Numbered from the stretch's first letter, positions 21,721 to 32,640 are shown. The stretch is 34,572 nt of DNA from Sperchopsis tessellata (GCA_033557685.1 JAWQRN010000195.1:1-34572); one strand, 5' to 3'. Notes: a model not told the origin generated them from the letters alone. Numbers and translations are program-made.

Positions 21721-21900
21721 GCTCGTTTCTTTCCTCTTACACTCTTTTTTGCTTTTAAATTGTCCCTTACAACAGTTGACGAAATGTCGCCACTTATTAG
21801 AGCCTCTACACGGTTGCAACCCGGAAACAATATTCATTATTTGTTTTATTGGATCTTTGACTAATGATAATTTATTGTCATTTCTTCCAATTTCTGTTTA
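21721..21900 (-). other. unassigned minus-strand frame, Cys- and Lys-rich
   Basis: The minus-strand reading from 21900 stays open into the LINE fragment region and includes SGLQPCRGSNKW, NCCKGQFKSKKECKRKE. By position it could be the endonuclease-RT linker of the LINE, but the residues do not match what I know of that linker. Possibly a fragment of a different sequence joined to the LINE. Confidence 0.25.
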
Positions 21901-22099
21901 ATTTCTGTTTAATTTTTATATTGGGTTATTCCGAAAATAAAGATCGATTGTAAAATAATCTCATTTTAAACATTCTACGCTAGGAAATATTTGTTTTTTT
22001 TAACTATGCTTAATGTATCTAATGCATAATTTTCGTTGCCTTTATCCAGTAGAAATGAAATTAAAAAACATCATTTGGAATAATTTTTTACATGAATTT

Positions 22100-22500
22100 T
22101 AAACCTGGGCATTATGCATCTCAATCAGCAGACAATGTTAACCAAACAATTGTACAGTGAAGAATTGAAAAGTATGGAACGAATATTAGGTAAAAAACAC
22201 AACCAGGGAAGAGCAACCGTCATGTTTTAAGACAATGCCCGGCCTCACATTGAGTAATTGACAATTAACGAGTTGAGCTATGAAACATTATCACCTATAC
22301 TCACCCTATCCATTTGCAAGCCGATTTTTACCTTCTCAAGCATTTCGATTTACGATTTACGCTAAACAAAATTTAATAGCAGAATTTTTTGATTTTAATT
22401 CATTCGAATTGGTATTGCACATGCATAATATACTTGTAATTCGAGAGCAAAAATGTATAGAATCAGATAGATAGATGGATTAATAAATTTTATTTTCACT
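22100..22500 (+). pseudogene. mariner transposase C-terminal remnant
   Basis: Plus-strand text matching the last third of a mariner transposase: NQTIVQ-like start and a RATVMF.DNARPHIE block (about 22208-22253), equal to the second catalytic Asp motif D-N-A-R-P-H. Then a frameshifted form of the P-P-Y-S-P-D-L-A-P-S-D-Y-H-L-F block, read as LQADFYLLKHFDLR (about 22311-22352), where the third catalytic Asp would lie in ADF. The end reads F-D-F-N-S-F...REQKCIES followed by a GATAGATAGATGG stretch. The N-terminal two thirds are absent. It is a different copy from the two minus-strand mariners in this window. Confidence 0.72.
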
Positions 22501-24590
22501 AATATTATGTTTTAATGAATTTGAATTAATTATTTTTTATAACTAATAAATCATCCTACAATTATTTACCTAAGTAAATATGCTAAATAATTTAATTAAT
22601 TCTCAATCTCCACTGACCATTAAAGATTAATCATAATACTTGAAAATGTATCCACAGTTTCCCTCATTTCATATCTATACCTATCGCGCTGTGATAGCAC
22701 TTCAACAATAACCATTGTAGTTCCGATAATATTTTTATTAATATTATTACAGTCGCTGATTTAGTACAAAACATTCGATTAATAATGATAATTAATAAAT
22801 TGTATAAATTTTATTCTGGCGTAAAATTGCAATCTATTAGAACAGAAGAGTTGAAAAATCTAACCTATTAACAAACATTAATTTGGACTACAAGATTGGA
22901 AAAAGGTTGCTGAAAATGATAGTCATTACGTTAGGGGTTACAGACTCTATTTCAAAATGAATTCTACGAAAACTATTATACAGTGCAAAATGTTTGACGA
23001 GAGAGTAATTAATTAAAATTAATATTTAAGTAACTTTGTACAAACTGACTATTCTTATTTCTCGAAATCACAGGAATCTTCAAGGAGTGGCTGATAAATG
23101 TTCCTTATGGTTGAGAGATCGTTTAACTGAAATCAAGAAATAGCACTTGCCGGAAAAATATTTTTAAATCAGTTTATGTTGAAGGTAATTGCTGATTGCC
23201 ACCAACTCTACTCTATATTTTGATAGTAAAAGTGTTCATTATTGTCTTTTAAAAGAACTGGGGGTGATTTTATTATTTTATTATTTAACATTAAGAACAT
23301 TATTTTTATATTATGATTATGGTTTCTAAACATCCATCTTCTGCAAAATTGTTAAATTGCCAACAATAGAATAGTGGTCTGTAAAAAAATCGAAATTCAA
23401 TCCGATCCTGAAGAATAGAAGTACTTGTGTGGATAGTAACAGCTGATATATTTTTTTAATGCAGGTATTATTCCCAAGGCAGTTATTTCATAAATAACGT
23501 ACATTGAATTAGAGCAGAAACTTTCTTTTGAAAATTTGTTTCACGACTATGCATAAGTCGCTAAAGGCATTACATCCGCAATCTGTATCAACAAATTACA
23601 TTAGCATAAATTTCTATTATTTCTTCAAGATCACTTAAGCGTCATGTTTTTTACATTCTACCTGTTATTAAAATGGTACATCTAAAAGTTTCGATTGTGG
23701 TCCACTGCAAATTTTTGAATATGTTTAACATTATGTAAAAGACAAACAGTACAAATTTAGAAGTGTTTTTACATTTTACATAATACTTTCGTAAAAGGTC
23801 TTCAGACTACATTCCAATTCTAGGGTATAACTGGCTGCTATTGCATATAAAGTAACCACAAAATTACAACATACTGCTTGCTTTATTTGATCAAAATAAA
23901 ACATTATTTTCTTCATATTTTTATAAAATCGTAATAAATGAACACATTTTTGTCTGAAGAATGTTTAATAACATAAATGGTAGTTTTATTTCTTCATTTG
24001 GAAAAACACTTTTTAAAAAACAATTTAGTTTTTCACAATTTGTTATACGTTTGTCAATTACAATAAATGCGCTTAATACTAAAGTTATACTAACGATTAT
24101 TATATAAACGACTGCTAGATATGTTCTCTATACAACTACAGAAAAACAATGGTCTACATGTTTTCTTATTAATTTTTTATCTCTACTAGACATTACGTAG
24201 ACATATTATCTTTGTCGAGTTTACAATACTGCTTATATTACTTGGTATTTGTTAAATTAATTTATTTTGCAATATGTACAATATTATTGCTCTGTTGGTA
24301 TTAGTTTTTCTATTTTATATTTATTTTACTACTGACTTGTATTTTCGTTACATATTTATGTATAAAATTAAAATATATTTCTATATGTTAATGATACAGT
24401 TCAATTAACAATGAACGATTCTAAACTAAAATTGTATGATATGCTTCATAAGATATCTAAGCAATTTGTTACTGGAATATTTTTATTTAAATGACCGTAG
24501 ATATTTAAAAAAACAGAAATTCACTACTGTTATTACAGTAGCACCAACCCAAGTAATAGTAATAACTTGTAATGTAAATGGAAGGCAAAT
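22500..24590. other. long AT-rich interval, no gene recognised
   Basis: About 2 kb with no frame or repeat I can name. Near its right end GCACCAACCCAA (24541-24552) resembles a mariner terminal repeat (see findings). Confidence 0.45.
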
Positions 24591-24599
24591 TGTTCGTGG

Positions 24600-25560
24600 G
24601 AAATAAAAACTTTATTAAGAAATATATTGTCCATTTTGTTCGATTATCTTTTGCCAAATATCAGGCAACTTTATGAGTCCACGCCCAAAAACGTTCGTAT
24701 CATTTTCAGCAAAAAACAGTTCCAAGAACGATTTGATATCCTTATCAGGAGTGAAGGTTTTACAATTTAAGACGTTTTAAAACGAACGAAACAAATGGTA
24801 GTCTGATGATGCCAGGTCTGGCGAATTAGATGAATGCGGTAACACATCCTATCCAATCAGCAACAGTATTTTACGATTGACCAAACTTGTATGTGGTTCA
24901 ACATTATCATGGAGAAACACAACACCTTTACGATTTACCAATTCTGGACGCTTCTGTTTGATGGCATCATTTAATGTATCCTTTGATTTCTTTGAAATCC
25001 CGCAGACTGACAGTACAACCTTCCATTGGTGAATATCTGCTTTTGTTTTGTTTTGTTTTGAGCAGGTTCGTGACGCTTACTCCACGATTTTTTTTATTCG
25101 ACGTTGTTGTAGATGACCCATGTTCATCATGATATCATACATTTTAAAAATTGATGGTTTTCTTCACGTTTCAAGAGAGATTCGCAGATGTCAATACGCT
25201 TAGTGAGATTAATTTCTTTGAGCTCATATGGTTTGAGCGTACTAACGCATCCAAGTTGTTTTGAATGGTTTTCAACGCTCGATTTCGATATGTTGGGATC
25301 CTCAGAAATCTTTCGTGTCATTAAATGCTGATTGGATTCGATCAACGCCTTTATTTTGTCATAATCAACTTTGATTGGCCTTCCAGAGTGTGGTGCAGCT
25401 TTAGCATCAAAATCCTCACACCGACATTTGACAAACCAGTTCTCATACTGCCGTAGTTTTGAGGTATCTTCTATATGCATCACATAAGTTGTTATAAGCT
25501 TGCACAGCGTTTCTTTTTTTTTGAAAGAAATACAATAAAATATCACGAAAATTTTCCTAT
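24600..25560 (-). pseudogene. mariner transposase, cecropia-type, near full length with internal deletion
   Basis: The minus-strand frame from 25546 carries the paired helix-turn-helix region: YENWFVKCRCEDFDAKAAPH, SGRPIKVD, IKALIESN, KISEDPNISKSSVENHSKQL, then ELKEINLTKRIDICESLLKR. The first catalytic box, usually TGDEKW, is destroyed by two in-frame TGA codons and a codon loss at 25126-25115. Next come VIYNNV and a KKSWSKRHEPAQ block, then a jump to KQKRPELVNRKGVVFLHDNV: about 40 codons around the F-E-L-L-P region are missing. The second Asp (HDN) and third Asp (SPDLASSDYHLFRS) are kept. The C-terminus GRGLIKLPDIWQKIIEQNGQ ends near 24612. The combination is typical of the cecropia (Hsmar1-like) subfamily. 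Confidence 0.88.
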
Positions 25561-25647
25561 TGATTTTCCATTTTCTAAAAGAAGCTTGAACTGTCAGCTG
25601 CCAATTTGCATAATGAATTTGTGGTTAAGAATGAAATAAGTTGCATT

Positions 25648-25686
25648 CCATTAGAAAAATACGCAATTACTTTTTGGCCAACCCGA
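25648..25686 (-). repeat. 5' terminal inverted repeat of the cecropia-type mariner
   Basis: Reads TCGGGTTGGCCAAAAAGTAA followed by TTGCG on the minus strand, matching the known terminal repeat of this subfamily (GGTTGGxxxAAAAGTAATTGCG). The matching repeat expected below 24600 is not present, so the 3' end is lost. Confidence 0.82.
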
Positions 25687-25689
25687 TGA

Positions 25690-27700
25690 AACCACGAAAA
25701 TTTTCAACTTTAATTTCTTGTTAGAACTGTTAATCTCTTTAAAATACGTATTTACTATATTCTCTTCTAAAACATTTATATATTTCCGTGTACACGGCTG
25801 TTGCTATCATTTATATTATATCTCTAATCTGAGTATCAATGTAACAATATTTTTATAGGGTAGGGAGATTATTAAAAAATTAATAACTGTGTGAATTTGA
25901 GAAATAAACTGATAAAAGATAAATTCGTGTAAGGAAAAGATAGAAATAAATATAATGTATAGGAAAGAAAAGTAAACAACGGTAGGAAGGAAAGAAAACA
26001 AGAGAAGTAAAGAAAACTAAGACTAAAATTGATCAAAATCCTACTTATTTATATAATAATCAAACGTGCATGATATTTAAAATCAGAGAAAACAAAATAA
26101 GTAAGATTGTGTTAATAATAAATCAATAAAGAATGAATGTGTAGTGAAAGAGAACGATAAAGATATATTACAAAGAAAGGTATGCAGTATAGTGCAAATA
26201 TGAATGAGAAGGAGGCAAAAGTATTAAGCAAGAAAACAAGTGGAAATATTGTCTAGACCTGTTGAATTTTATATTCTACCACTTATATAGAATTGTTGTA
26301 CTTTGATAAAGCCATAGCTGCACTTTTCAATGCGTCGACGAAGACAGCAAATTTTTGATAGCATAATAAGGAGTGTATCTCGTTGGTTATGCCATTTAGT
26401 GAGTATCAGTCGTGATATATTCTTATAAATGTTATTTTAGCAGCAAATAATTGCCCATTTTTGTTTTTTTTTTGTGAGGGACAGCAGTATTCCAAAACAG
26501 TTTTTGATAATCTTATATAATTTGATACTTGAAATTTCAAAAAATTTTCAAATTCTTAAGCACCAAGAAGTAGAAGATTAACCATAAAACTAAGCATAGG
26601 CAGCAATGAGTACCTCGTACAAATTAAGAAATGTGTATATATGTTTACTTTAATCGTGCAAAAGTGCTGTGAAAATTCAACATAAATTAAAAGTAGTATA
26701 CTCTACTACTTCTGAACTATGGTTGGCATGAATGTAATTTTATTTATGGTTAACTGGTTACTTGAGGTACTAGGTACTTGAGATTAGCAACCATTCCGTC
26801 AAAAATTCCGAGAGCCTTTTTCTCTTCCTGCTTCCCGTTTATCAGTTAGCAAAGGGTATAAATTGTGTACTAGTTTCTTGTAGTTTTATGTTACTATTTT
26901 GTGTTTTTAGTATTATCTATGTTATTGTGGGTATTAACATCATATATTTTGAATTGCCTATTATAATAGTATGGAAATAGTATAGTTAATGTGGCCCAGT
27001 TTGTAAAGGATTATTATGAGAGTGAAGTAAAAGTTATAATTCGAATGTTCCTTAATGTGTACAGTAGATAGTAAAACATAATTTAAATGTATACAGTACC
27101 TATAAACATCTCAATGGGCGTGGAAAATGCACATAACTACATGTTATTTTTAAATGCTACTGCAAAATTCAATTAGCCGAGTATACCACAATCTAATGAC
27201 CACATATTTGGCAGTTACGTAATTTGTAGTTGGATCCGAAGAAAACTGGCAATTATCAAGTGTAAACACTAATTCAATTCTTAAGGTCAAGGCGGATGGT
27301 ATCACGGAATCTTCATCGAAGATGTTTGTGAAAGTAAATATATCACGATGATCACACGGGAGAATTATTTTGTAGACGGATTAGCATAACAAAAATATCA
27401 TCAAAAATATAACAACTATCAATCAATAGCAATAACATATCTATAATTTTGCTGATTTTTAATAAATATAATTACATTTCTTGTATGATGTTTTTCCTAA
27501 CCTTTGTCTCATCGTTTTGAAACGTTTGCACCTCCATCGCATTTCATCCCGATATGTGAAATTTTATCCAAAACATATTTAACTTTTCAATTTATTATTT
27601 ATTTACTTTCTGAAAAGTTCAAAATTCCAATTTCATAATACATGAATAATTCTATATACTATATTTTATCTTATGCCATTTATGACGAAAATAAAAAAGA
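25690..27700. other. AT-rich interval with purine-rich tract, no gene recognised
   Basis: 25920-26260 is strongly purine-rich on the plus strand. The remainder has no supportable gene. A short similarity to 18315-18350 lies at 27349-27382. Confidence 0.4.
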
Positions 27701-28349
27701 AGACTCCCAAAATGTCTTTCTAAACCGCCGGTCCGCGGCCTGGTACCAGTCCACGATCCTACCGCGAAAACATACAAATATTAAGCTAATATCTTTTTAA
27801 AGCAATTTAAAACCAGTAGAACTAGCATATAAAATCATAAATTTTTATTTTGTCCGACACTAATTCTCGCCGATACTTGCTACGTGCAAATTGGTATATT
27901 ATTGCCATCGCTGCAGAAAAGGGGATCCTGCAACCATAATACTGAAAGTTATGTACGCGGTCGAGTTAGTAAAAGGTTTTCTCTATTTTAAAGACATAAC
28001 AGTGGAACACGTTTAAGTATAGTTTGTGTATGACAATGTTCTGCAACTGTGTTATTTTCTAACAGTGTACGTGTATAGCGGTTATTTGATTTTAACTCTG
28101 TTCTCTCATTATTAGCTGCATTAAAACTCATTTGGAAAAATTAATGCTTTCTGTAAAGTATAATAAAAATAGCATAAATTGTAAAAATGTATTTTTTTTC
28201 ACCCCTTGCTTAATAATGAATAAGAAGAAAGTACCAAACAGAGTTTTAAAAATAATTAAATGCATGTAACAAGTAATATTAACGATTCATAAACAGATTC
28301 ATCTCAAAAAAATATTAAAGTATTACACATTTGTTCGTTGTTTGGTCAG

Positions 28350-29424
28350 ATTCTGAAGACTATTTTTCAAACAGCAATGTGCTATTTGTAAAGACATTTT
28401 GTCTAACGAATGCATGAAACCAGATAAAAGTTATGTGTCATTTAAAATTCAAACATCCACAAATGGAAAACAAGGTACTAACTTTCTTGAACGAAAAATT
28501 CTTGAATTAAAACGAATATATTCGTTTAAAAAATATTATTGATTGCAAAAACATCTGTGAAAGCTTCATATCAAGTAGTTTTCCGAATTTCAAAATGCAA
28601 AAAACCGTATCTAATTGCCAAGGATTTATTTTAACCATGTTTAATCCAGGTGCGTTTGGAATAGCTAAGCCCTGAATCTGCAGATAAAATGAAAACTCTA
28701 TCTCTTTCTAATGACACAATTCAACTTAGAATTTTCGAACTATCGGCTGATGTAGAAAATCAACTTATACAAAAACTAAAAGAATCATTGTTGTTTGTAA
28801 TTCAAATAGACGAATCAACTGATATTTCAATTTATGATGTGCTTTTATGTTACGCCCGGTACAAGTTAACGATATAAAAGAAGAATTTTTTTGTTGTCTG
28901 GAATTACATGGTCACACAACTAGTAATGAAATCTACGAAACTATTAATACCTACATTAAAAATAATTCCCTTGTCTGGAGAAATTGTGTTGGTTTATGTA
29001 CCGATGGAGCAGCAAGTTTGACTGGAATACATTCAGGACTCGTATCAAAAATAAAACCAGTGACAGCAGATGAGCTGATATTTACACACCATTTTATACA
29101 TAGGGAGCATTTGGAAGCAAAAAATGTCTTTCCAACTAGATGCTGTCATTTCCCAATATCTAAGTATTGTAAACTTTATTAGCTCTAACGCATTGAATTC
29201 GAGATTATTAAAAATGTTGTATAAATAAATGGAGTCCGAGCATGAACATTTGTTAATTCAGATGTGTTATGGCTATCGCTAGGTAGACTTTTTAATTTAA
29301 GAATTAAGAGAAGAAGCCGAATCTTCTCTACAACAAAGAAAGCTTAGAATTGTCAAAATTTTGCCGCAACAACAATTGGGTTGCGAAACTGTCATACTTG
29401 TTGGATATATTTCCTCTTCATGTG
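28350..29424 (+). pseudogene. hAT transposase, N-terminal half
   Basis: A BED-type zinc finger opens it: QCAICKDILSNECMKP (about 28378-28426) followed, after a frameshift, by HLKFKHPQMENK. Next is KASYQVVFRISKCKKPYLIA (about 28560-28619), then LSLSNDTIQLRI and ELSADVENQLIQKLKES. The first catalytic Asp sits in QIDESTD (Asp codon 28809-28811). A frameshift lies near 28850, then VNDIKEEFFCCLELHGHTT, CVGLCTDGAASLTG with the second catalytic Asp (29003-29005), and FIHREHLEAK. After further shifts the reading goes VNFI-SSNALNSRLLKML, SDVLWLSLGRLF and finally WVAKLSYLLDIFPLH, which ends at 29421. The piggyBac element starts here. The order matches ZBED5-like domesticated relatives of hAT transposases. 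Confidence 0.88.
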
Positions 29425-29527
29425 TCAGGGCAGCCTCGACTTTAAAATTTTTTCGTTTCGGTCATATGTCGGGGCAACCCCAACATTGTAATTTTTATGT
29501 TCCGGTCATATTCGGGGCAACCCCGAC
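29424..29527. repeat. palindromic tandem repeat at the piggyBac left end
   Basis: Three copies of a 17-bp near-perfect palindrome, GTCGGGGCAACCCCGAC in consensus, at 29424-29440, 29468-29484 and 29511-29527. They sit in a tandem unit of 43-44 bp that also contains TTCSGTCATAT-like text. They lie in the leader upstream of the transposase start. Position suggests transposase or host-factor binding sites, but that is inference. Confidence 0.8.
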
Positions 29528-29835
29528 ACAGATCTTACACGAAGTTTGCATTTCAAATCATCAGCTGCCTGCTGTTTTTTTTTTGCTCCGAAAACATCGT
29601 ATATACAATATATAATATATAATTTATACATCATTCTATTTCTAATAATTTCTGGTATTTTATACGCGCATACGCAAAAAGTTATTTGCGAAAGTGATAT
29701 AAACAAATAGGAATACATGTGCTATTGTGGGTAAGTTAGATTTTCGACTTTATAAAAAATATTCTTTTATAATTTTTTCATAATTTAATTTTAATTTGTA
29801 TATAATTTTGAAAAAATAATTCATAGAAAAATATA

Positions 29836-31190
29836 TGGCATCTACTTCACGAAAACGCGTTCGTAGCCCAAGTGTAAGTGATTAAGAATTTAGTGATTCC
29901 GATAATGCTTTGACTCTGAAGAAGATTATTAAGGAGTAGAATCTGATTCCGAGCATAAAGAAAATGATGCAGGGGATCAATGCACTGAATAATGCAGTGC
30001 CAATGAGGACAGTAGTTGGAAAATATGGGGCCAAAATGATGAAGATTTTACGCAATTGCCATTTACAGCCAATTTTGGGTTCAAAACCCCGGCACGAAAG
30101 CCGGTCGTAGAATTGGATTTTATTCAATTATTTTTCACGGATGCTCTTATCCAGCAGAAAAAGTACAGAAAGCGACGCACTTACGAAAGCAATCCATTTT
30201 GTGGAACTGAACGTAACACTTGCAGAAATTAAGGAATTTTTTTGAGCAATTATGAATATGGTTGTACATAACAAATCAAATATAAAATACTATTTTAGTG
30301 AATAATGGATTGATAGACAGCCTTTCTTCACAGATGCCTTTTCAAGAAAATGCTTTCTACTAATATATTGGGCATTTCATTCGAATCAAGCATATCATGA
30401 TCCTAATGTAGTATTTCGAGGAATAAAAGTAAAAATGTTGCTGATTACATCGATAACAACTGTAGATAATACTACATACCTGGGCAACAAATTGCAGTGG
30501 ATGAAAGTACTGTTGGATTCAAAGGAACGATTATATTCAAGATGTACAATTTGCAAAATCCTACAAAATGGGGTCTTAGAGTTTATGTCTTAGCAGATTC
30601 TGAAACTGGATATGTAAGTTTATTGTTATCATAGTATGGGTCTTCTACAGCAAATCTTATCCGTCCTGATATATTGTATGTGTGCAAAGAAGAAAAAGCC
30701 AAAGGCGCTGGATTCCACTTATATACAGAGAGGTACACATATACTGGCACAGATTTAACCAAAGAGCTTTTGTCCATTGGCATCTGTACAACATGCACAA
30801 TAATACCTAACAGAAAGGGCTTACCAGAAGAAGTTAGGAAGAAAAATGAAACTGCGGAAAACGAGACAAGAAACATACAGAAAAAATGACAGGTTGGTAC
30901 TGACTTGAAAAGACAAAAGAAATCTCCTTATCCTTTCCACTTTTCACAATACGGAAATAGAGTCAATGACTAGAAGAAATAGAGCCGAAGAAGTGGAATA
31001 AATTAGAAAATTATTGATTACACTTACAATATGAGAGCTGTTGATCGTGCCGGCCACAATATTTCAAGAAGGGAGAAAAGAAACAGTATATATTTGTGAT
31101 ACCTGCACTAGTAAGCCTGTACTCCATCCTAGCGAATGCTTCAGAGGATATCACACCGAGAATATATTTAAACAAAAAATAACCAAGTAA
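29836..31190 (+). pseudogene. piggyBac transposase (PGBD4-like)
   Basis: Likely start ATG at 29836, giving MASTSRKRVRSPSVSD then a stop, as in PGBD4-like proteins with a basic then acidic N-terminus. Further blocks: SSWKIWGQNDEDF, VELNVTLAEIKEF and MNMVVHNKSNIKYYFS (30200-30300), SRKCFLLIYWAFH (about 30342-30380), QQIAVDESTVGFKG with the first catalytic Asp (30500-30502), NPTKWGLRVYVLADSETGY (about 30556-30612), then an open frame with GAGFHLYTERYTYTGTDLTK. There the second catalytic Asp of the usual D-R-Y/N-F-Y-T block is Glu (30728-30730). It goes on to IIPNRKGLPEEV. The end keeps a Cys/His-rich finger, CDTCTSKPVLHPSECF...YHT (about 31101-31160). Multiple stops and shifts. Confidence 0.9.
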
Positions 31191-31460
31191 TACAATATTT
31201 TTTAAATAAGACTGACAACAGTAATACAACTTATTTTTAATCACAGGAGGAAGTTTTCAATCCAGAAGAATATTCAACTAGGCTTAAATTTATAAATAAA
31301 TAAATATTATATTTTATAATATAGTGACAATTTATAAATATATATTTTAAATTCGATTTAAATACGATTACGCACTTTCTCCACATTTGGCGAAGCACTT
31401 GTAGCGAAAAATAAAATGTGACCTGTAGAGAATTTTAGTGGAAATAAAATATGATCGCAA

Positions 31461-31468
31461 AGGGTTAA
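31461..31468. other. piggyBac right terminus and TTAA target site
   Basis: AGGG (31461-31464) followed by TTAA. The bases just inside read GATCGCAA. PiggyBac elements insert at TTAA and typically begin CCY and end RGG. Confidence 0.8.
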
Positions 31469-31985
31469 ATATACGCCTCCAGGGAAATACAATCGATGCA
31501 CTTAAAATGAAGTTAATGCTGTGAAACAAACGAATGCAAGAAAGCAACTATGATATATTCCATTATTTAACAGATTACATAATTTCAGGAGATCTGAATA
31601 TAAAAGAGATAAATCATATTATTTATTATATGTGAACCTCTGCAAGCACTTTCTTGCACATTCAACGAATATTATTCACGAGAAGAAAATTGGCGAATGG
31701 GAAATATGTGGACTATTAAATAGTGCATTGGCCAGAAAACTAATAGATTGGACGACTTTGAACAGGAGAAACTTGTAGAAAGAAGCTCCGACTTAGAATT
31801 AATAACATTATTTGAATTAATGTGCATAACACAGTTTTTGGTTACAGTGAAGTGAAGGGAGTTATAAGTGAATATCTAGTTATACATGAAAAGGCAATGA
31901 AGGCTTTACTACCTTTTTAAACAACGTACTTAGGCGAATAGACGTTTTCAGTTATGACAATAATAAATTCGAAATAACGAAATAT
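31465..31985 (+). pseudogene. hAT transposase, C-terminal half
   Basis: Reading resumes at the TTAA as LNIRLQGNTIDALKMKL, the segment that follows the ...LDIF block in ZBED5-like proteins. It continues MQESNYDIFHYLTDYI, a degraded helical region, LVERSSDLELI (about 31766-31800), and the C-terminal dimerisation block HEKAMKALLPF (31887-31919), stop, TTYLGE, stop, TFSVMTIINSK, then stop and RNIF. The usual form is A-x-x-x-L-x-P-F-x-T-T-Y-L-C-E-x-x-F-S. With the N-terminal half it forms one protein interrupted by the piggyBac element. Confidence 0.85.
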
Positions 31986-32244
31986 TTTTAGTGTTATTTC
32001 GATCCTACTCCTTTTAGTTACAACCTTAAATGCAACAATTGAACATCTTACCTACAAAAAATATGTATTTAGAAATTCATATACGCATGTATTCCTAAAT
32101 AAAATACAACAAACATTTATTGTTTAATATAGTTTGCAGTGTTTTGTACCATAGTAAAAAAATGATTTATTAAAATAAAATTATCACCGGTCCGCGTAAA
32201 AAATTTGGAAATTTTCCGGTCCGCGGTAAATTTTGTGTTTAGTA

Positions 32245-32640
32245 AGTATTTATTGTTTATAAACAAAAAATGAACAAACACAAAATACAAAATTAATATT
32301 GCCGTTCCCATTGGTTCACGTCCATACACAAACCCCAAAATCCACACACCACTCATACACTCACAATGCACAATCAGTCATATCACAGCTTACATAACTT
32401 GATTGATGTAAAATACCAACACACAAACAAACAATGGCAACACAATTCAAATCAAAATAAGACAGTCGCCACACCAGTAAGGTGCTAACCACAGACCTCA
32501 TTCAATACAATGTATTCAAGCTCGACCCAAAATAGTTTCAAACTCCGTCAATGAATAAAAACTATCTGCTAATAATAAATTTTTTATTGCACTCTTAACT
32601 GAATACTCTGAACCAAATTCACAATAGTTATAGGTAAATT
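32245..32640. other. AT-rich interval after the hAT element
   Basis: C- and A-rich on the plus strand at 32280-32480 (repeated CACAC/ACAAAC words), otherwise no feature supported. Confidence 0.4.

Larger units (their letters stand above)
29424..31464 (+). mobile_element. piggyBac element (PGBD4-like) nested in the hAT element
   Basis: About 2.0 kb. The left limit is set by loss of hAT coding similarity at 29421 and the start of a palindromic tandem repeat. The right limit is the terminal AGGG directly followed by TTAA (31465-31468), the fixed target site of piggyBac elements. The matching left TTAA and CCCT terminus are not visible, so a few bases were probably lost there. The hAT reading resumes in frame at the TTAA. 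Confidence 0.85.
27709..32243 (+). mobile_element. hAT element (BED finger, ZBED5/Buster-like), split by a piggyBac insertion
   Basis: The outer element is a hAT DNA transposon oriented left to right. Its ends are inferred from GC-rich terminal blocks: CCGGTCCGCGG at 27728-27738 and, near the right end, CCGGTCCGCG at 32187-32196 and CCGGTCCGCGG at 32216-32226, a pattern known from several hAT families. Exact terminal bases and the expected 8-bp target duplication could not be fixed. The transposase gene is in two halves (separate entries) separated by a piggyBac element. Without the insertion the element would be about 2.5 kb, an ordinary hAT length. Confidence 0.72.

Noticed and set aside
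29361..29615. Plus-strand frame of 84 residues across the hAT-piggyBac junction
   Set aside because: It crosses the junction in a frame different from the hAT protein and translates the palindromic repeat; it is not a gene.
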